Assembly (NCBI GenBank): GCA_965217605.1
Contig: CBDCJB010000003.1
Location: 310,001 to 374,000, forward strand
From: JAYYZW01 sp965217605
GTDB taxonomy: Bacteria; Pseudomonadota; Gammaproteobacteria; Ga0077536
Direction: 5' to 3'
Length of the DNA: 64,000 nt
In this document: in pieces, positions 52,401-60,408 of the stretch
How the letters are laid out: every line of letters starts with the position of its first letter
Position numbering within the stretch: position 1 is the first letter of the stretch
Made by a program: the position numbers and the translations under genes
Notes under the pieces: generated by a model
The model's database searches: none
Seen by the model: the letters and a program-made list of their open reading frames with translations, nothing else
What the model was told of the DNA's origin: nothing

Positions 52401-53582
52401 GGCCTCCTTCAGCGATGAAATGTCGACGTGCGTGCCGATCACGCGAGTGACGCGACCGTTTGCGTTGCGTTCGAGTACGCGGCCCCGTTCGAGTACGGCG
52501 ATGTAATGGCCGTCACGGTGCCGGAACCGTTGTTCGACCTGAAAATCATCGCGCTCACCCTTGAGCATGGGCATGATCGCCTCGTAGGAGGCGGCCGCAT
52601 CGTCCGGATGCATGATGCGTTGAATATCCTCGCGAGTCGAAGTGATGCTGCCTTCGCGATAGCCGAACAGCGCGTACCACTCGCGGGAGAAATGCACGCG
52701 GTCGTCGTCGGGCTCCCATTCCCAGAGCCCTTGACGGCCGTTTTCGAGCGCGATTTGCAAGCGCCGATCCTGCGCTTTGTCCGCGGTGATCTCCGTGAAC
52801 GTACCGATCAGTCTTTTGACCCGGCCTCGGGCATCGCGCTCGGGTGCGCGGCCCCGGACCATAAAGTAGCCGTAGCTGCCGTTGACCCTACGCAACCGGA
52901 TCTCGCCTTCCAATGATGGGACATCGCCGCGCAGGTAATTGAGTATGAGGTCGCGCATGTAAGCCGCGTCGTCGGGATGCATGCGCGACATGAGATCGGC
53001 GCCGCTGACTTCCGCGCCGAGGTCATAGGCCTCCATGCGGGGACTCCAAAAACCGTGCCGCCTGAAGACGTCGGCATTGACGTCCCATTCCCAAATCCCC
53101 TGTTGGCCGCTTTCCAACGCGAAATGCAGCAATTGCTCTTGAACGTTCAGCCCTAGCTGCGAATGCTCTGGGTCCGAGTTCGGAGCGGCGTACGATTCAT
53201 CGTTGCGCAAGGTGATGACCGAGCCGCCCGGGGCACCTTGGCGCCCGGATTCGATCGCTTGTGTCTGCATACGGACGCGGCAGACGACGGCGTCTCCTAC
53301 TACCAATGAAACGCGATGGCCGCCGGGCGGAGGTGGCTCGCTGGCGTCGAGCGTCGCAACCGTATGATCGCCCCCCGTAGCAATACGCAAGACGACCGAC
53401 CAGTGAGCGCCATAGGCGTCGCTTTCGGACCAGCGTGTCAGGGCTTCCGCGGCGCGGTTCACGCGCCGAATGCAATGCAGGTCATCGAGTACGATGAGCC
53501 CATCGCGGATGAGATCGAAGGCGGCGTCGACCAGGCGATCCGTGTCGCTGAACTTGTCGTCTATCTGAAACTGCGTAGACAT
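49446..53582 (-). CDS. Multi-PAS/GAF GGDEF-EAL cyclic-di-GMP protein
   Basis: This 1,378-residue cytoplasmic sensor has about six PAS domains (roughly 20-130, 150-270, 280-400, 410-525, 700-820, 830-950). Several repeat the GxWEWE and MHPDD patterns with PAC motifs. A GAF domain lies near 535-690. A GGDEF domain follows, with an intact RLGGDEFVV and an RxxD inhibitory site (RQED) five residues before it, and then a C-terminal EAL domain. The EAL signature reads ECLLRW; NVSSRQLRD and DDFGVGYSPL are present. It probably makes and/or degrades c-di-GMP. There are no transmembrane segments. Confidence 0.92.
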   Translation of the reverse strand: MSTQFQIDDKFSDTDRLVDAAFDLIRDGLIVLDDLHCIRRVNRAAEALTRWSESDAYGAHWSVVLRIATGGDHTVATLDASEPPPPGGHRVSLVVGDAVVCRVRMQTQAIESGRQGAPGGSVITLRNDESYAAPNSDPEHSQLGLNVQEQLLHFALESGQQGIWEWDVNADVFRRHGFWSPRMEAYDLGAEVSGADLMSRMHPDDAAYMRDLILNYLRGDVPSLEGEIRLRRVNGSYGYFMVRGRAPERDARGRVKRLIGTFTEITADKAQDRRLQIALENGRQGLWEWEPDDDRVHFSREWYALFGYREGSITSTREDIQRIMHPDDAAASYEAIMPMLKGERDDFQVEQRFRHRDGHYIAVLERGRVLERNANGRVTRVIGTHVDISSLKEAEARLIESRRFLETVIDTVPHSIFWKDTDSRYLGCNDHLAALLGLARPADIVGRSDYNLPWLELAEKFRADDRRLITGEEQKIVVERQITTAHGEAISFETTEVALRAPDGTVIGVLGVLQDITERLHREQQLRIVANALTSGQQARLLNALTKAAADLADAEYAFVALLNGDGTATVTACFPPKTPLDGLTYTLAGTGCDDTVRLTDCHMPTDMGVEYPDNHILREWNIRGYAGQRLSSADGDVIGIFGLLFTRPPSDSSRLRTVIDIFAARAAVELERERTHGELEASEQRLNAAIEGGDQGVWEWESGSDCMVAFGRHFRDLGYSDEKAIGTGAALADHLHPEDRAKALSEVRQYLGGHKPTYELESRLRRAHGSYHWTLIRGRAAAFDDAGRVTKMIGTHTDISAVKQTQAALERSQKFLELIIDTVPQGIFWQDRELRYLGCNEYFAELADFSDPDDLVGKTDDELWWSDDADRFKHQAQPLLNGDSSHFKLETPFVDRLGIHRWFEVTKVPIHDDDGAVIGILGAIYDISVLKHAEDEVQRLALYDPLTELPNRRYFSERLESSIAAAARRGTAGALLFIDMDQFKQINDTLGHSVGDALLQAVAARLQNVTRQEDVVARLGGDEFVVLLPDLAGDFEATAHQAQLVADKINESLGRPFQIEHHQFHITPTIGISLFPEPGKGVDDVLKEADTAMYSGKAAGRNVTRFFRREMEESAQQRLRIEEDLRHAVENDELEIYFQPQVNRKGRTIGAECLLRWHHPERGTVAPAQFIPIAEERGLIVEVGKWVFESAFATYNRWIRDRAIDIDELSINVSSRQLRDDAFVEDLERLLLTYRIPPHHLVLELTEGTVIEDIEATIVIMERLRRLGICFALDDFGVGYSPLSYLQRLPIDQLKIDRSFIADIGRDRNDEIICQTIVAMGRHLGLKTVAEGAETQAQFEFLQRLRCNSYQGFLFLPSSPEREFLNYCARTSISTQS

Positions 53583-53780
53583 CGCGTGGGCTTATTGATG
53601 TTGATACGGCCCAGTCAAATGGATTGCATCTGGCGGGCGCCCGGGCGAACGCCAGCCGGTTTCAGTTATCCTTATTGAATAATGGTGATGATGTAGCGAG
53701 AGATTTTAGAGTATAGCCAGTGCGTGTATCTGCATCACACGTTAGTCTAGTGTAGACGACGCCCCGTTGTCCTGCATTAC

Positions 53781-55073
53781 CTACGCGAGTGGTCCAAACG
53801 CGCCGGCGGCTCTGAACCGTTCGATATCGGCGGCTGCATAACCCAAAAAGTCGTTAAGAATCGATTCCCCGTGCTGATGTAAATGAGGCGGCGGCGCAGG
53901 ATCGGCCAATTCACCCGCATCACCGCCGAGCGTCAAAGTTCTGACGCCTCGCAAGGTCCGACCGTCGCGTTCTCCCGTCAACAACAGGCGCTTGGCGCCG
54001 GCTTGCTCGAATACCGCGGCCATGTCGTTCACGAAGCCGTACGGCACTTTTGCTTTATCGAGCACGCGCGCGAGCTGCGACGAATCGACCGTCGCGGCTC
54101 GCGCCCGAATTTTGTCCAGCAATTGGTCGCGGCGTTCGACCCGATGTTGTCCGGTTGCAAAGTTTGGATCATCAGCGAGTTCGGGCAGCCCGAGCGCGAT
54201 GACGAGCTCACGGAATTGACGTTCGGTCGCGGCGGCGATGACGAGTTCCCGTTTGTCGCTGCACTTCAGGATTGACCCGTAGGGCACGATGTTCGGATGT
54301 TCTGAACCCATGCGTTGTGGTACGACGTCGCCGATCAGATAGTTCGTCGCTTGATTGGCGAGCGAGGCGACGCCCGCTTCGAACAGTGAGGTGGTCACGA
54401 GCGAACCCTTACCGGTCCGTTCTCGTTTGAGCAGGCCGATGAGTAGTCCTTCCTTGAGTTGATGAGCCAGCAGGAGGTCGATCAAAGCGACGGGCATCTT
54501 GGTCGGCGGCCCGTCGGGCTCACCGTTCAAAAACGTAAACCCGCTTTCGGCCTGCAGGATCGCGTCGAAGCCCGGGCGCGGATCATCGGGGCCGTAGGCC
54601 GTGATTTGACCGTATATCAATCTCGGGTTTTGTGCCGCGAGCGTTTCATAATCGAGCTTGAGCTTGATCTCATCGCCCGGCTTGAAACTCGCCACGACGA
54701 TGTCCGCCCGTTTCACCAGGGCATAGGCCACTTCCAACCCGGCCGGTTTGGTGTAATCGCAGGCCAGCGATTCTTTGCCCCAATTGGCGCACGCGAAGTA
54801 GGCTGAAATATCGGTGTCGGGCGACTCCTCGGCTAACTTCCAGCCGCGGGTCGTATCGCCGCCGGTGTGCGGATTCTCGAGCTTGATCACGCGCGCGCCG
54901 AGCTCGGCGAAACCCATCGTCGTGATCGGCCCCGCCAGGATATTCGCGAGTTCCAGAACGATGAAATTGCGATCGAACACGGCTGATCTTGAAACTGCTC
55001 GCGGGCGCCAGGCGTTTCGTAGCTTAAAACGCGCCGGTTGGTTTGCGCCCATCTCGACTTCGAATGGGCTCAT
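53781..55073 (-). CDS. CoA-transferase family III (CaiB/BaiF), second in window
   Basis: This is a 430-residue reading from the ATG at 55073. Homology-like sequence begins near residue 32 (VFDRNFIVLELANILAGPI), so a GTG at 54980 is an equally likely start, giving 399 residues. The family features are FAELGARVIKLENP, RPGFDAILQAESGF and KGSLVTTSLFEAG. It transfers CoA to an unknown organic acid. It is not linked to the operon at 10412 and shows no partner gene on its strand. The region 53583-53780 between it and the c-di-GMP gene shows nothing recognisable. Confidence 0.86.
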   Translation of the reverse strand: MSPFEVEMGANQPARFKLRNAWRPRAVSRSAVFDRNFIVLELANILAGPITTMGFAELGARVIKLENPHTGGDTTRGWKLAEESPDTDISAYFACANWGKESLACDYTKPAGLEVAYALVKRADIVVASFKPGDEIKLKLDYETLAAQNPRLIYGQITAYGPDDPRPGFDAILQAESGFTFLNGEPDGPPTKMPVALIDLLLAHQLKEGLLIGLLKRERTGKGSLVTTSLFEAGVASLANQATNYLIGDVVPQRMGSEHPNIVPYGSILKCSDKRELVIAAATERQFRELVIALGLPELADDPNFATGQHRVERRDQLLDKIRARAATVDSSQLARVLDKAKVPYGFVNDMAAVFEQAGAKRLLLTGERDGRTLRGVRTLTLGGDAGELADPAPPPHLHQHGESILNDFLGYAAADIERFRAAGAFGPLA

Positions 55074-55132
55074 GGTAGTGTACCGAAGCCCAAGCTGGGC
55101 ATCTAACCCATCTCGGCATCAAGACGCGAGGC

Positions 55133-55585
55133 GTGAGCGACACGGCTATTTGGAAAGTTTTAGATCCCCTCAGCGAGGCGCGTCGGGTGTCCCGCGGGGA
55201 TATGGCGGATCACCTGGGTATCGAATTCCTGGAAGCGGGTGATAACTGGTTACGTGCGCGGATGCCCGTGGACAACCGTACCCGCCAACCCGCCGGCGTG
55301 CTCCACGGCGGGGCGTCGGTGGTGCTGGCGGAAACGCTGGCCTCCACCGCCGCGTACTTCAGTCTCGATGCATCATCGCAATACTGCGTTGGCCTCGAAA
55401 TTAACGCGAACCACATTCGATCGGCGCGAGAAGGCTACGTATATGGACGCGCAACGCCGCTGCACATGGGGCGCAGTACGCAAGTCTGGGAGATAAGAAT
55501 CACCGATGACGCAGGCGCCATCGTTTGTATCTCCAAATGCACGATGGCGATCCTCCAAAATCAAGAGAAAGGGGGAAAACGTTAA
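55133..55585 (+). CDS. Hotdog-fold acyl-CoA thioesterase (PaaI/MenI-like)
   Basis: This 150-residue hotdog thioesterase starts at the GTG at 55133. It contains the signature QPAGVLHGGASVVLAETLAS with the catalytic Glu region (VLAET) and VGLEINANHIR, as in YdiI/MenI-like proteins. It hydrolyses a small or aryl-CoA thioester in the cytoplasm. It is divergent from the CoA-transferase gene by about 60 bp and convergent with the AhpD-like gene, whose stop is only 3 bp away. Confidence 0.85.
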   Translation: MSDTAIWKVLDPLSEARRVSRGDMADHLGIEFLEAGDNWLRARMPVDNRTRQPAGVLHGGASVVLAETLASTAAYFSLDASSQYCVGLEINANHIRSAREGYVYGRATPLHMGRSTQVWEIRITDDAGAIVCISKCTMAILQNQEKGGKR

Positions 55586-55587
55586 GC

Positions 55588-56259
55588 TCACGTGCTGTCT
55601 GAACGTTCTTCCAGAATCGCCGCCGCCAATCCCGCGTGTCCGACGCATGCGCCGGCGCCCATTTCAATTGCGACCCATACCGCTTCTGCCACTTCCGCTT
55701 CACTGCGGCCGGCGTCGAGCGCGGCACGCACATGGGTGTCGATGCAAAACGGGCACTGCGTATTGTGCGCGCAGGCGAGGGCGATCAGTTCTTTAAACCC
55801 GGTGGACAGATCACCTTCCTTAAACGCGGCATGATTGAGTTCCGAATAGGCGCCGTAGGCTGCGGGCGCCATGGCCGCCAGCGATTGCAGTCGGTCGGTC
55901 GCGCCGGGCGCGTAGTAATCCCCCTTCTCGCCGGCGAGCGTCTGTATTGCAACCGCCGCATGGGCGTAACACGCGCCGGCGCCCATCGCGATAGCGACCC
56001 AGATCGCTTCGGCCAACGCCGGTTTTTCCACACCCGCTTGCTGCGCGAGGGTGATGTGATGATCGATGCAATAGGGACAGCGCAGCACGTGGGCACAGCC
56101 GACGGCGATGAGTTCTTTTTCACGCGTGGATAGCGCGCCGTCGGCAAAGCACTGTTCGGCGAGTTCCCGGAACGCCTTTAGGGGGCCGGGCGCCCATTGT
56201 TCGAACAGCGCCACTTTTTGCAGATGGCTGGGATGGGAGAGCGATTCGGGGTTGTTCAT
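55588..56259 (-). CDS. Double-domain AhpD/carboxymuconolactone-decarboxylase-like protein
   Basis: The ATG at 56259, after a GGAG, gives 223 residues. The longer open frame to 56361 runs into a REP hairpin and is rejected. Two CMD domains are present, each with a CxxC: LRCPYCIDHHI near residue 60 and TQCPFCIDTHV near residue 166. Each is followed by a His-containing helix (MGAGACYAHAAVA and MGAGACVGHAGLA). It is probably an AhpD-like disulfide reductase or peroxidase adaptor protecting against oxidants. Confidence 0.82.
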   Translation of the reverse strand: MNNPESLSHPSHLQKVALFEQWAPGPLKAFRELAEQCFADGALSTREKELIAVGCAHVLRCPYCIDHHITLAQQAGVEKPALAEAIWVAIAMGAGACYAHAAVAIQTLAGEKGDYYAPGATDRLQSLAAMAPAAYGAYSELNHAAFKEGDLSTGFKELIALACAHNTQCPFCIDTHVRAALDAGRSEAEVAEAVWVAIEMGAGACVGHAGLAAAILEERSDST

Positions 56260-56290
56260 TGCAGGTGGTCTCCGGCGCGGAAGCATTCGA

Positions 56291-56348
56291 TTCGCCCGCA
56301 AGCGGGCGCCTACGCGAACCATATCGTAGGAGCGCGCTTGCGTGCGAA
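56291..56348. repeat. REP-type inverted repeat (GTAGGAGC class)
   Basis: Arms 56291-56314 and 56325-56348 pair at 21 of 24 positions with a 10-nt loop. The repeat differs from the CCCGGATGGAGC type but resembles the palindrome at 8556-8581. It lies between the AhpD-like gene and the TPP riboswitch. Confidence 0.75.
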
Positions 56349-56400
56349 CGATGTCTTGCAAACACCCCCCATTGGCCTATAGTGACGCGATGCAGCGATG

Positions 56401-56488
56401 CTAGGGGTGCTCCACTGCCGGGGCTGAGAACACACCCTTTGAACCTGAACCGGTTTATGCCGGCGTAGGAAAGCAGTGGCCCTCCTAG
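56401..56488 (+). ncRNA. TPP riboswitch (THI element)
   Basis: The conserved thiamin-pyrophosphate aptamer is readable: GGGGTGC near the 5' side, GGGGCTGAGAAC with the pyrimidine-sensing CTGAGA, ACCCTTTGAACCTGA, and a closing arm CCGGTTTATGCCGGCGTAGGAA. An outer CTAGG/CCTAG pairing closes P1. It lies 41 nt upstream of thiC on the same strand. TPP binding is expected to repress thiC. No terminator hairpin is evident, so control at the ribosome-binding site (GAGGTGCC before the ATG) is more likely. Confidence 0.93.
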
Positions 56489-56528
56489 ACGCAACGCTTG
56501 GCGATGCAATCACACTTGAGGTGCCACT

Positions 56529-58406
56529 ATGAGTGCTGTTCCAGAGACCCCCTTGCGCGAATCTGCGACCGTCGACCAAAAGGCGGTGCAACCTTTCCCG
56601 CGGTCGAAAAAAATTTACGTCGAAGGCAGCCGTAGCGACATACGGGTGCCGATGCGTGAGATCGAACAGTACCCCACCGCAGGTATGGGGGGCAGTCAGC
56701 CCAACCCGGCGATCACCGTCTACGATACCTCGGGTCCGTATACCGATCCTGAAGCGCACATCGACCTGCGTAAGGGGCTGACTCCCGTCCGCGACGGTTG
56801 GATAGAAGAGCGCGGCGATAGCGAATCACTCGGCGGCTTGAGTTCCAGTTATGGCCGCCGACGCGAAGCGGACCCCGGTCTCGCGCACCTGCATTTCGCG
56901 CGGCCGCGGCAACCGCGGCGCGCGAAAGCGGGTCGAAATGTCTCGCAAATGCATTATGCACGCCAGGGGATCGTGACACCGGAAATGGAGTTCATCGCGA
57001 TCCGCGAAAACTTGCGAACTGAAGCCCTCAAAGATCATGATTTCGGCCGCATGCATCAGGGAATGGACTTCGGCGCCGCGATTCCTGAGGTCGTGACGCC
57101 CGAGTTCGTGCGCGACGAAGTCGCGCGCGGGCGCGCCATCATTCCGGCCAACATCAATCATCCGGAATCGGAGCCGATGATTATCGGACGTAATTTCCTC
57201 GTGAAGATCAACGCGAATATCGGTAACTCCGCGGTGACTTCGTCGATCGAGGAAGAAGTCGAAAAGATGACCTGGGCTACGCGTTGGGGCGGCGATACCG
57301 TGATGGATCTATCGACGGGTAAGAACATCCACGAAACCCGTGAGTGGATCATCCGCAACGCGCCCGTGCCGATTGGAACCGTTCCGATTTATCAAGCGCT
57401 GGAGAAGGTCGATAGACCCGAGGATCTGACGTGGGCGATCTATCGTGACACGTTGATCGAGCAAGCCGAACAAGGCGTCGACTATTTCACCGTCCATGCG
57501 GGCGTGCGGTTGCGCTACGTTCCGTTGACGGCCAGTCGCGTTACCGGGATCGTGTCGCGTGGCGGCTCGATCATGGCCAAGTGGTGCCTGGCGCATCACC
57601 GCGAAAGTTTTCTTTACGAAAACTTCGAGGAGATCTGCGAGATCATGAAGGCCTACGACGTGAGTTTTTCTCTCGGCGACGGCTTGCGCCCGGGCAGTAT
57701 TGCCGACGCCAACGACGCTGCGCAATTCGGAGAGCTGGAAACCCTGGGCGAGTTAACGCAAATCGCTTGGAAACATGACGTGCAGGTCATGATCGAAGGC
57801 CCAGGACACATACCCATACACATGATCAGGGCGAATATGGACAAGCAGCTCGAAGCGGGCTTTGAGGCGCCGTTTTATACGCTGGGACCGCTGACGACCG
57901 ATATTGCGCCGGGCTACGATCACATCACATCCGCCATCGGCGCCGCCACGATCGGATGGTACGGCACGGCGATGCTGTGCTACGTCACGCCCAAAGAGCA
58001 TCTCGGCTTGCCGGACAAGGACGACGTCAAGGAGGGGATCATCACGTACAAGATCGCCGCGCACGCGGCGGATCTCGCCAAGGGGCATCCCAGCGCGCAG
58101 ATTCGCGACAACGCATTGGCCAAGTCACGTTTCGAGTTCCGCTGGGAAGATCAGTTCAACTTGAGCCTCGATCCGGATCGCGCCCGTGAATTCCACGATC
58201 AAACGCTACCCAAGGAAGGGCACAAAGTCGCGCACTTTTGTTCGATGTGCGGGCCGAAGTTCTGCTCCATGCAGATCACGCAGGAAGTGCGGGACTACGC
58301 CGAGGCGCATGGTATGAGCGGAGACGCAGCGACGCTGGAACGAGGCATGACGGAGAAAGCGGTGGAATTTCGAGACAACGGCGCCCAGATTTATCGAGAT
58401 GCCTGA
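56529..58406 (+). CDS. thiC: Phosphomethylpyrimidine synthase
   Basis: This 625-residue radical-SAM ThiC rearranges 5-aminoimidazole ribotide to hydroxymethylpyrimidine phosphate for thiamin synthesis. The C-terminal iron-sulfur site is HFCSMCGPKFCSM (C571, C574, C579). The N-terminal KIYVEGSRSDIRVPMREI and the GGSIMAKWCLAHHRESF, DGLRPGSIADAND and EGPGHIP segments are all present. Length and motifs are normal. It is preceded by the TPP riboswitch, and its last 8 nt overlap the start of a cyclase gene, an unusual partner. Confidence 0.96.
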   Translation: MSAVPETPLRESATVDQKAVQPFPRSKKIYVEGSRSDIRVPMREIEQYPTAGMGGSQPNPAITVYDTSGPYTDPEAHIDLRKGLTPVRDGWIEERGDSESLGGLSSSYGRRREADPGLAHLHFARPRQPRRAKAGRNVSQMHYARQGIVTPEMEFIAIRENLRTEALKDHDFGRMHQGMDFGAAIPEVVTPEFVRDEVARGRAIIPANINHPESEPMIIGRNFLVKINANIGNSAVTSSIEEEVEKMTWATRWGGDTVMDLSTGKNIHETREWIIRNAPVPIGTVPIYQALEKVDRPEDLTWAIYRDTLIEQAEQGVDYFTVHAGVRLRYVPLTASRVTGIVSRGGSIMAKWCLAHHRESFLYENFEEICEIMKAYDVSFSLGDGLRPGSIADANDAAQFGELETLGELTQIAWKHDVQVMIEGPGHIPIHMIRANMDKQLEAGFEAPFYTLGPLTTDIAPGYDHITSAIGAATIGWYGTAMLCYVTPKEHLGLPDKDDVKEGIITYKIAAHAADLAKGHPSAQIRDNALAKSRFEFRWEDQFNLSLDPDRAREFHDQTLPKEGHKVAHFCSMCGPKFCSMQITQEVRDYAEAHGMSGDAATLERGMTEKAVEFRDNGAQIYRDA

Positions 58407-59349
58407 CCTCGCGCAAATGCGCGCCAATCCCAAAGCTCAGGCCATTCTGGTTCTATTGCTGATCGCGGGCGCGACCGTCCTAGGTGTCGTGTTCGCCGGG
58501 ACGCACTCGTTTGCCGCGGGCGTTGCTGTCGTGATCGCGATTACGGTTGCGCTTACTTCCTTTGGACATAACTACTGGCCATTCGCGACGAAACTGCGCG
58601 AGGACGATGACCGTTTCATGTTCGGGTTATGTGACTCGGGCTTGATGGGACGACTTCGCCAGCTCTACCGCCATCTGCCCGCGAACCCTCGATGTCGCGT
58701 GTGCCTCGTACCCTTCGGTGGATTCGGTCGCATCCTTCGCATCGCACCGTCGCGCAAGAACCCGAATTTCTGCACCAGCTGCATCGACAGCGCCCCGGAG
58801 GGCGGGCACGACATGGAGGTCGGCGTTCTTTTTGCCGACATCCGCGGATTCACAGCGTGGTCGTCCTCGCAACCGGCCTCGGTAGTGGCCGAGCGGGTTA
58901 CGCAGTTCTACGACCTCGCCGGCCGCGTACTCATGCGCGACGATGCCTTGATCGAGTTCGTCGGCGATCAAGTCATGGCGCTTTATCTTCCAAGCTTTCC
59001 GTCGCTGCGCAATGGCATCCCGGATGCCATGCTGGTGGCGGCGGAACGCCTGGTGCGGGATGTGCAACTGGAGCCGGGGGCGGATCCCCTTCGCATCGGG
59101 ATTGGCTTGAACCTCGGCGTCGCGTCGATCGGTAACGTTCGCAAAGGCGGGGAAAAGGACTTTACGGCCGTCGGCGACGTCGTCAACACCGCGTCGCGGC
59201 TGCAGAGCGCCGCCGGACCAGGAGAGATCGTGATCGCCGACGCAGTCATCGAACATCTCGCCACGCCGCCCGCAGGCGCCGAGCGCCGGCTTCTGGAGGT
59301 GAAGGGCAAATCTGAGGCCGTGCCGGTGCAGGTACTGCAGCCTGGTTAG
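58399..59349 (+). CDS. Membrane-anchored class III nucleotidyl cyclase
   Basis: This 316-residue protein has two membrane segments (about 16-33 and 38-55), then a Cys-bearing region (CRVC near 95-98, NFCTSC near 122-127) that looks like a small zinc- or iron-binding module. The C-terminal cyclase domain (about 137-310) has FADIRGFT (first metal Asp), EFVGDQVMALY (second Asp), EKDFTAVGDVVNTASRL with the Lys and the NxxxR catalytic pair. Adenylate cyclase is most likely. The ATG lies inside thiC, so translation may be coupled to the TPP-regulated gene. The TAG stop is in the MITE end. Confidence 0.87.
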   Translation: MPDLAQMRANPKAQAILVLLLIAGATVLGVVFAGTHSFAAGVAVVIAITVALTSFGHNYWPFATKLREDDDRFMFGLCDSGLMGRLRQLYRHLPANPRCRVCLVPFGGFGRILRIAPSRKNPNFCTSCIDSAPEGGHDMEVGVLFADIRGFTAWSSSQPASVVAERVTQFYDLAGRVLMRDDALIEFVGDQVMALYLPSFPSLRNGIPDAMLVAAERLVRDVQLEPGADPLRIGIGLNLGVASIGNVRKGGEKDFTAVGDVVNTASRLQSAAGPGEIVIADAVIEHLATPPAGAERRLLEVKGKSEAVPVQVLQPG

Positions 59350-59501
59350 AAGCGGTCGAATGTCGTGTGGAACGTTGATGCTGCGTTACGCGACTTTCTC
59401 TGGTGCGGGGCGGTGAAGCCGCAGACTGGCGTGTAAACTGCGCTCCTCGAAGATCGCGCGCCTTGCCTGAACGCCCCACACGAATTTTGACACCGCTTCT
59501 A
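59347..59501 (+). mobile_element. MITE-like element, copy 2 (TA-flanked)
   Basis: This 155-bp relative of 46915-47060 has the same outer ends (TAGAAGCGGT / ACCGCTTCTA) and the same core (TTGATGCTGCGTTACGCGAC, GTGTAAACTGCGCTCCTCGAA). The TA at 59347 forms, together with the next base, the TAG stop codon of the cyclase gene. The next gene starts 60 bp after the element. Confidence 0.8.
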
Positions 59502-59560
59502 GCTGAATTAAGTAAACTGTCCCCGAAATTCTCTCCTCGAAACAAAGGAAACCACAGTTC

Positions 59561-60406
59561 ATGACCAGGTGCGGTGTCATTATCTTTACAACGGATCGAT
59601 CCATGCAGCCAGTCGAGCTGGCGATAGCCGTCGAGGAACGCGGGCTCGATTCGCTATTCGTGCCGGAGCATACGCATATACCAACCGACTCCGTGTCGCC
59701 GTTTTTGCCGGGCGACAAATTACCCGACCATTATCTGCGCACCTACGATCCGTTCGTCGTGCTCGGCGCGTGCGCGGCAGTGACCGAACGCATCTCGCTC
59801 GGCACGGGAATCTGTCTGGTCTCGCAACGGCATCCCATCACGCTCGCGAAAGAAGTCGCATCACTCGACCAGATCTCCAATGGCCGCTTTATCTTCGGCA
59901 TCGGCGCCGGTTGGAACAAACCGGAAGTCGAAAACCACGGTACGGATTTCGACCAGCGCTGGCGGATCGTACGCGAGCGCATACTCGCGATGAAAGCGAT
60001 ATGGACGGAAGAAGAACCGGAATTCCACGGCGAATTCGTCGATTTCGATCCGATGTGGTCCTATCCCAAACCGGTGCAGGCCGGTGGGCCCCCGATCTGG
60101 ATCGGCGCGAATTCGAAATACGTCGCCGATCGAATAGCGGAATACGCCGATGGTTGGCTGCCGATCGGCGGCCGCGCAGGTTCTGCGACGATCGACCAGG
60201 TGCGCGAAGCCTGCGAAAAACGCGGGCGCTCGTTTGATGACATTACACTCGCGCTGTTTTTTCCGCCGATGGATGAAGCCGGCGCGGCCGAGCAAATCAA
60301 TCTCGGCTACTCGGAGTTTATTTTTGGCCTGCCCTCCGAACCGGCTGACAAGGTCCTGCCGGTACTCGACGATATCGCCGCGCTCGCAAACAAGCTGCGC
60401 GGCTGA
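59561..60406 (+). CDS. Luciferase-like (LLM class) oxidoreductase, TIGR03619-like
   Basis: This 281-residue barrel protein is homologous to the decayed gene at 14795-15656. It shows FVPEHTHIPTDS, SLGTGICLVSQRHPITLAKEVASLDQ, GRFIFGIGAGWNKPEVENHG, WTEEEPEFHGEF and PPIWIGANSKYVADRIAEYADGWLPI. This family often uses F420, but FMN cannot be excluded. At the codon where the pseudogene has TAA this copy reads Phe (HGEFVDFD). The next gene (SrkA-like) starts 3 nt after its stop. Confidence 0.87.
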   Translation: MTRCGVIIFTTDRSMQPVELAIAVEERGLDSLFVPEHTHIPTDSVSPFLPGDKLPDHYLRTYDPFVVLGACAAVTERISLGTGICLVSQRHPITLAKEVASLDQISNGRFIFGIGAGWNKPEVENHGTDFDQRWRIVRERILAMKAIWTEEEPEFHGEFVDFDPMWSYPKPVQAGGPPIWIGANSKYVADRIAEYADGWLPIGGRAGSATIDQVREACEKRGRSFDDITLALFFPPMDEAGAAEQINLGYSEFIFGLPSEPADKVLPVLDDIAALANKLRG

Positions 60407-60408
60407 AC

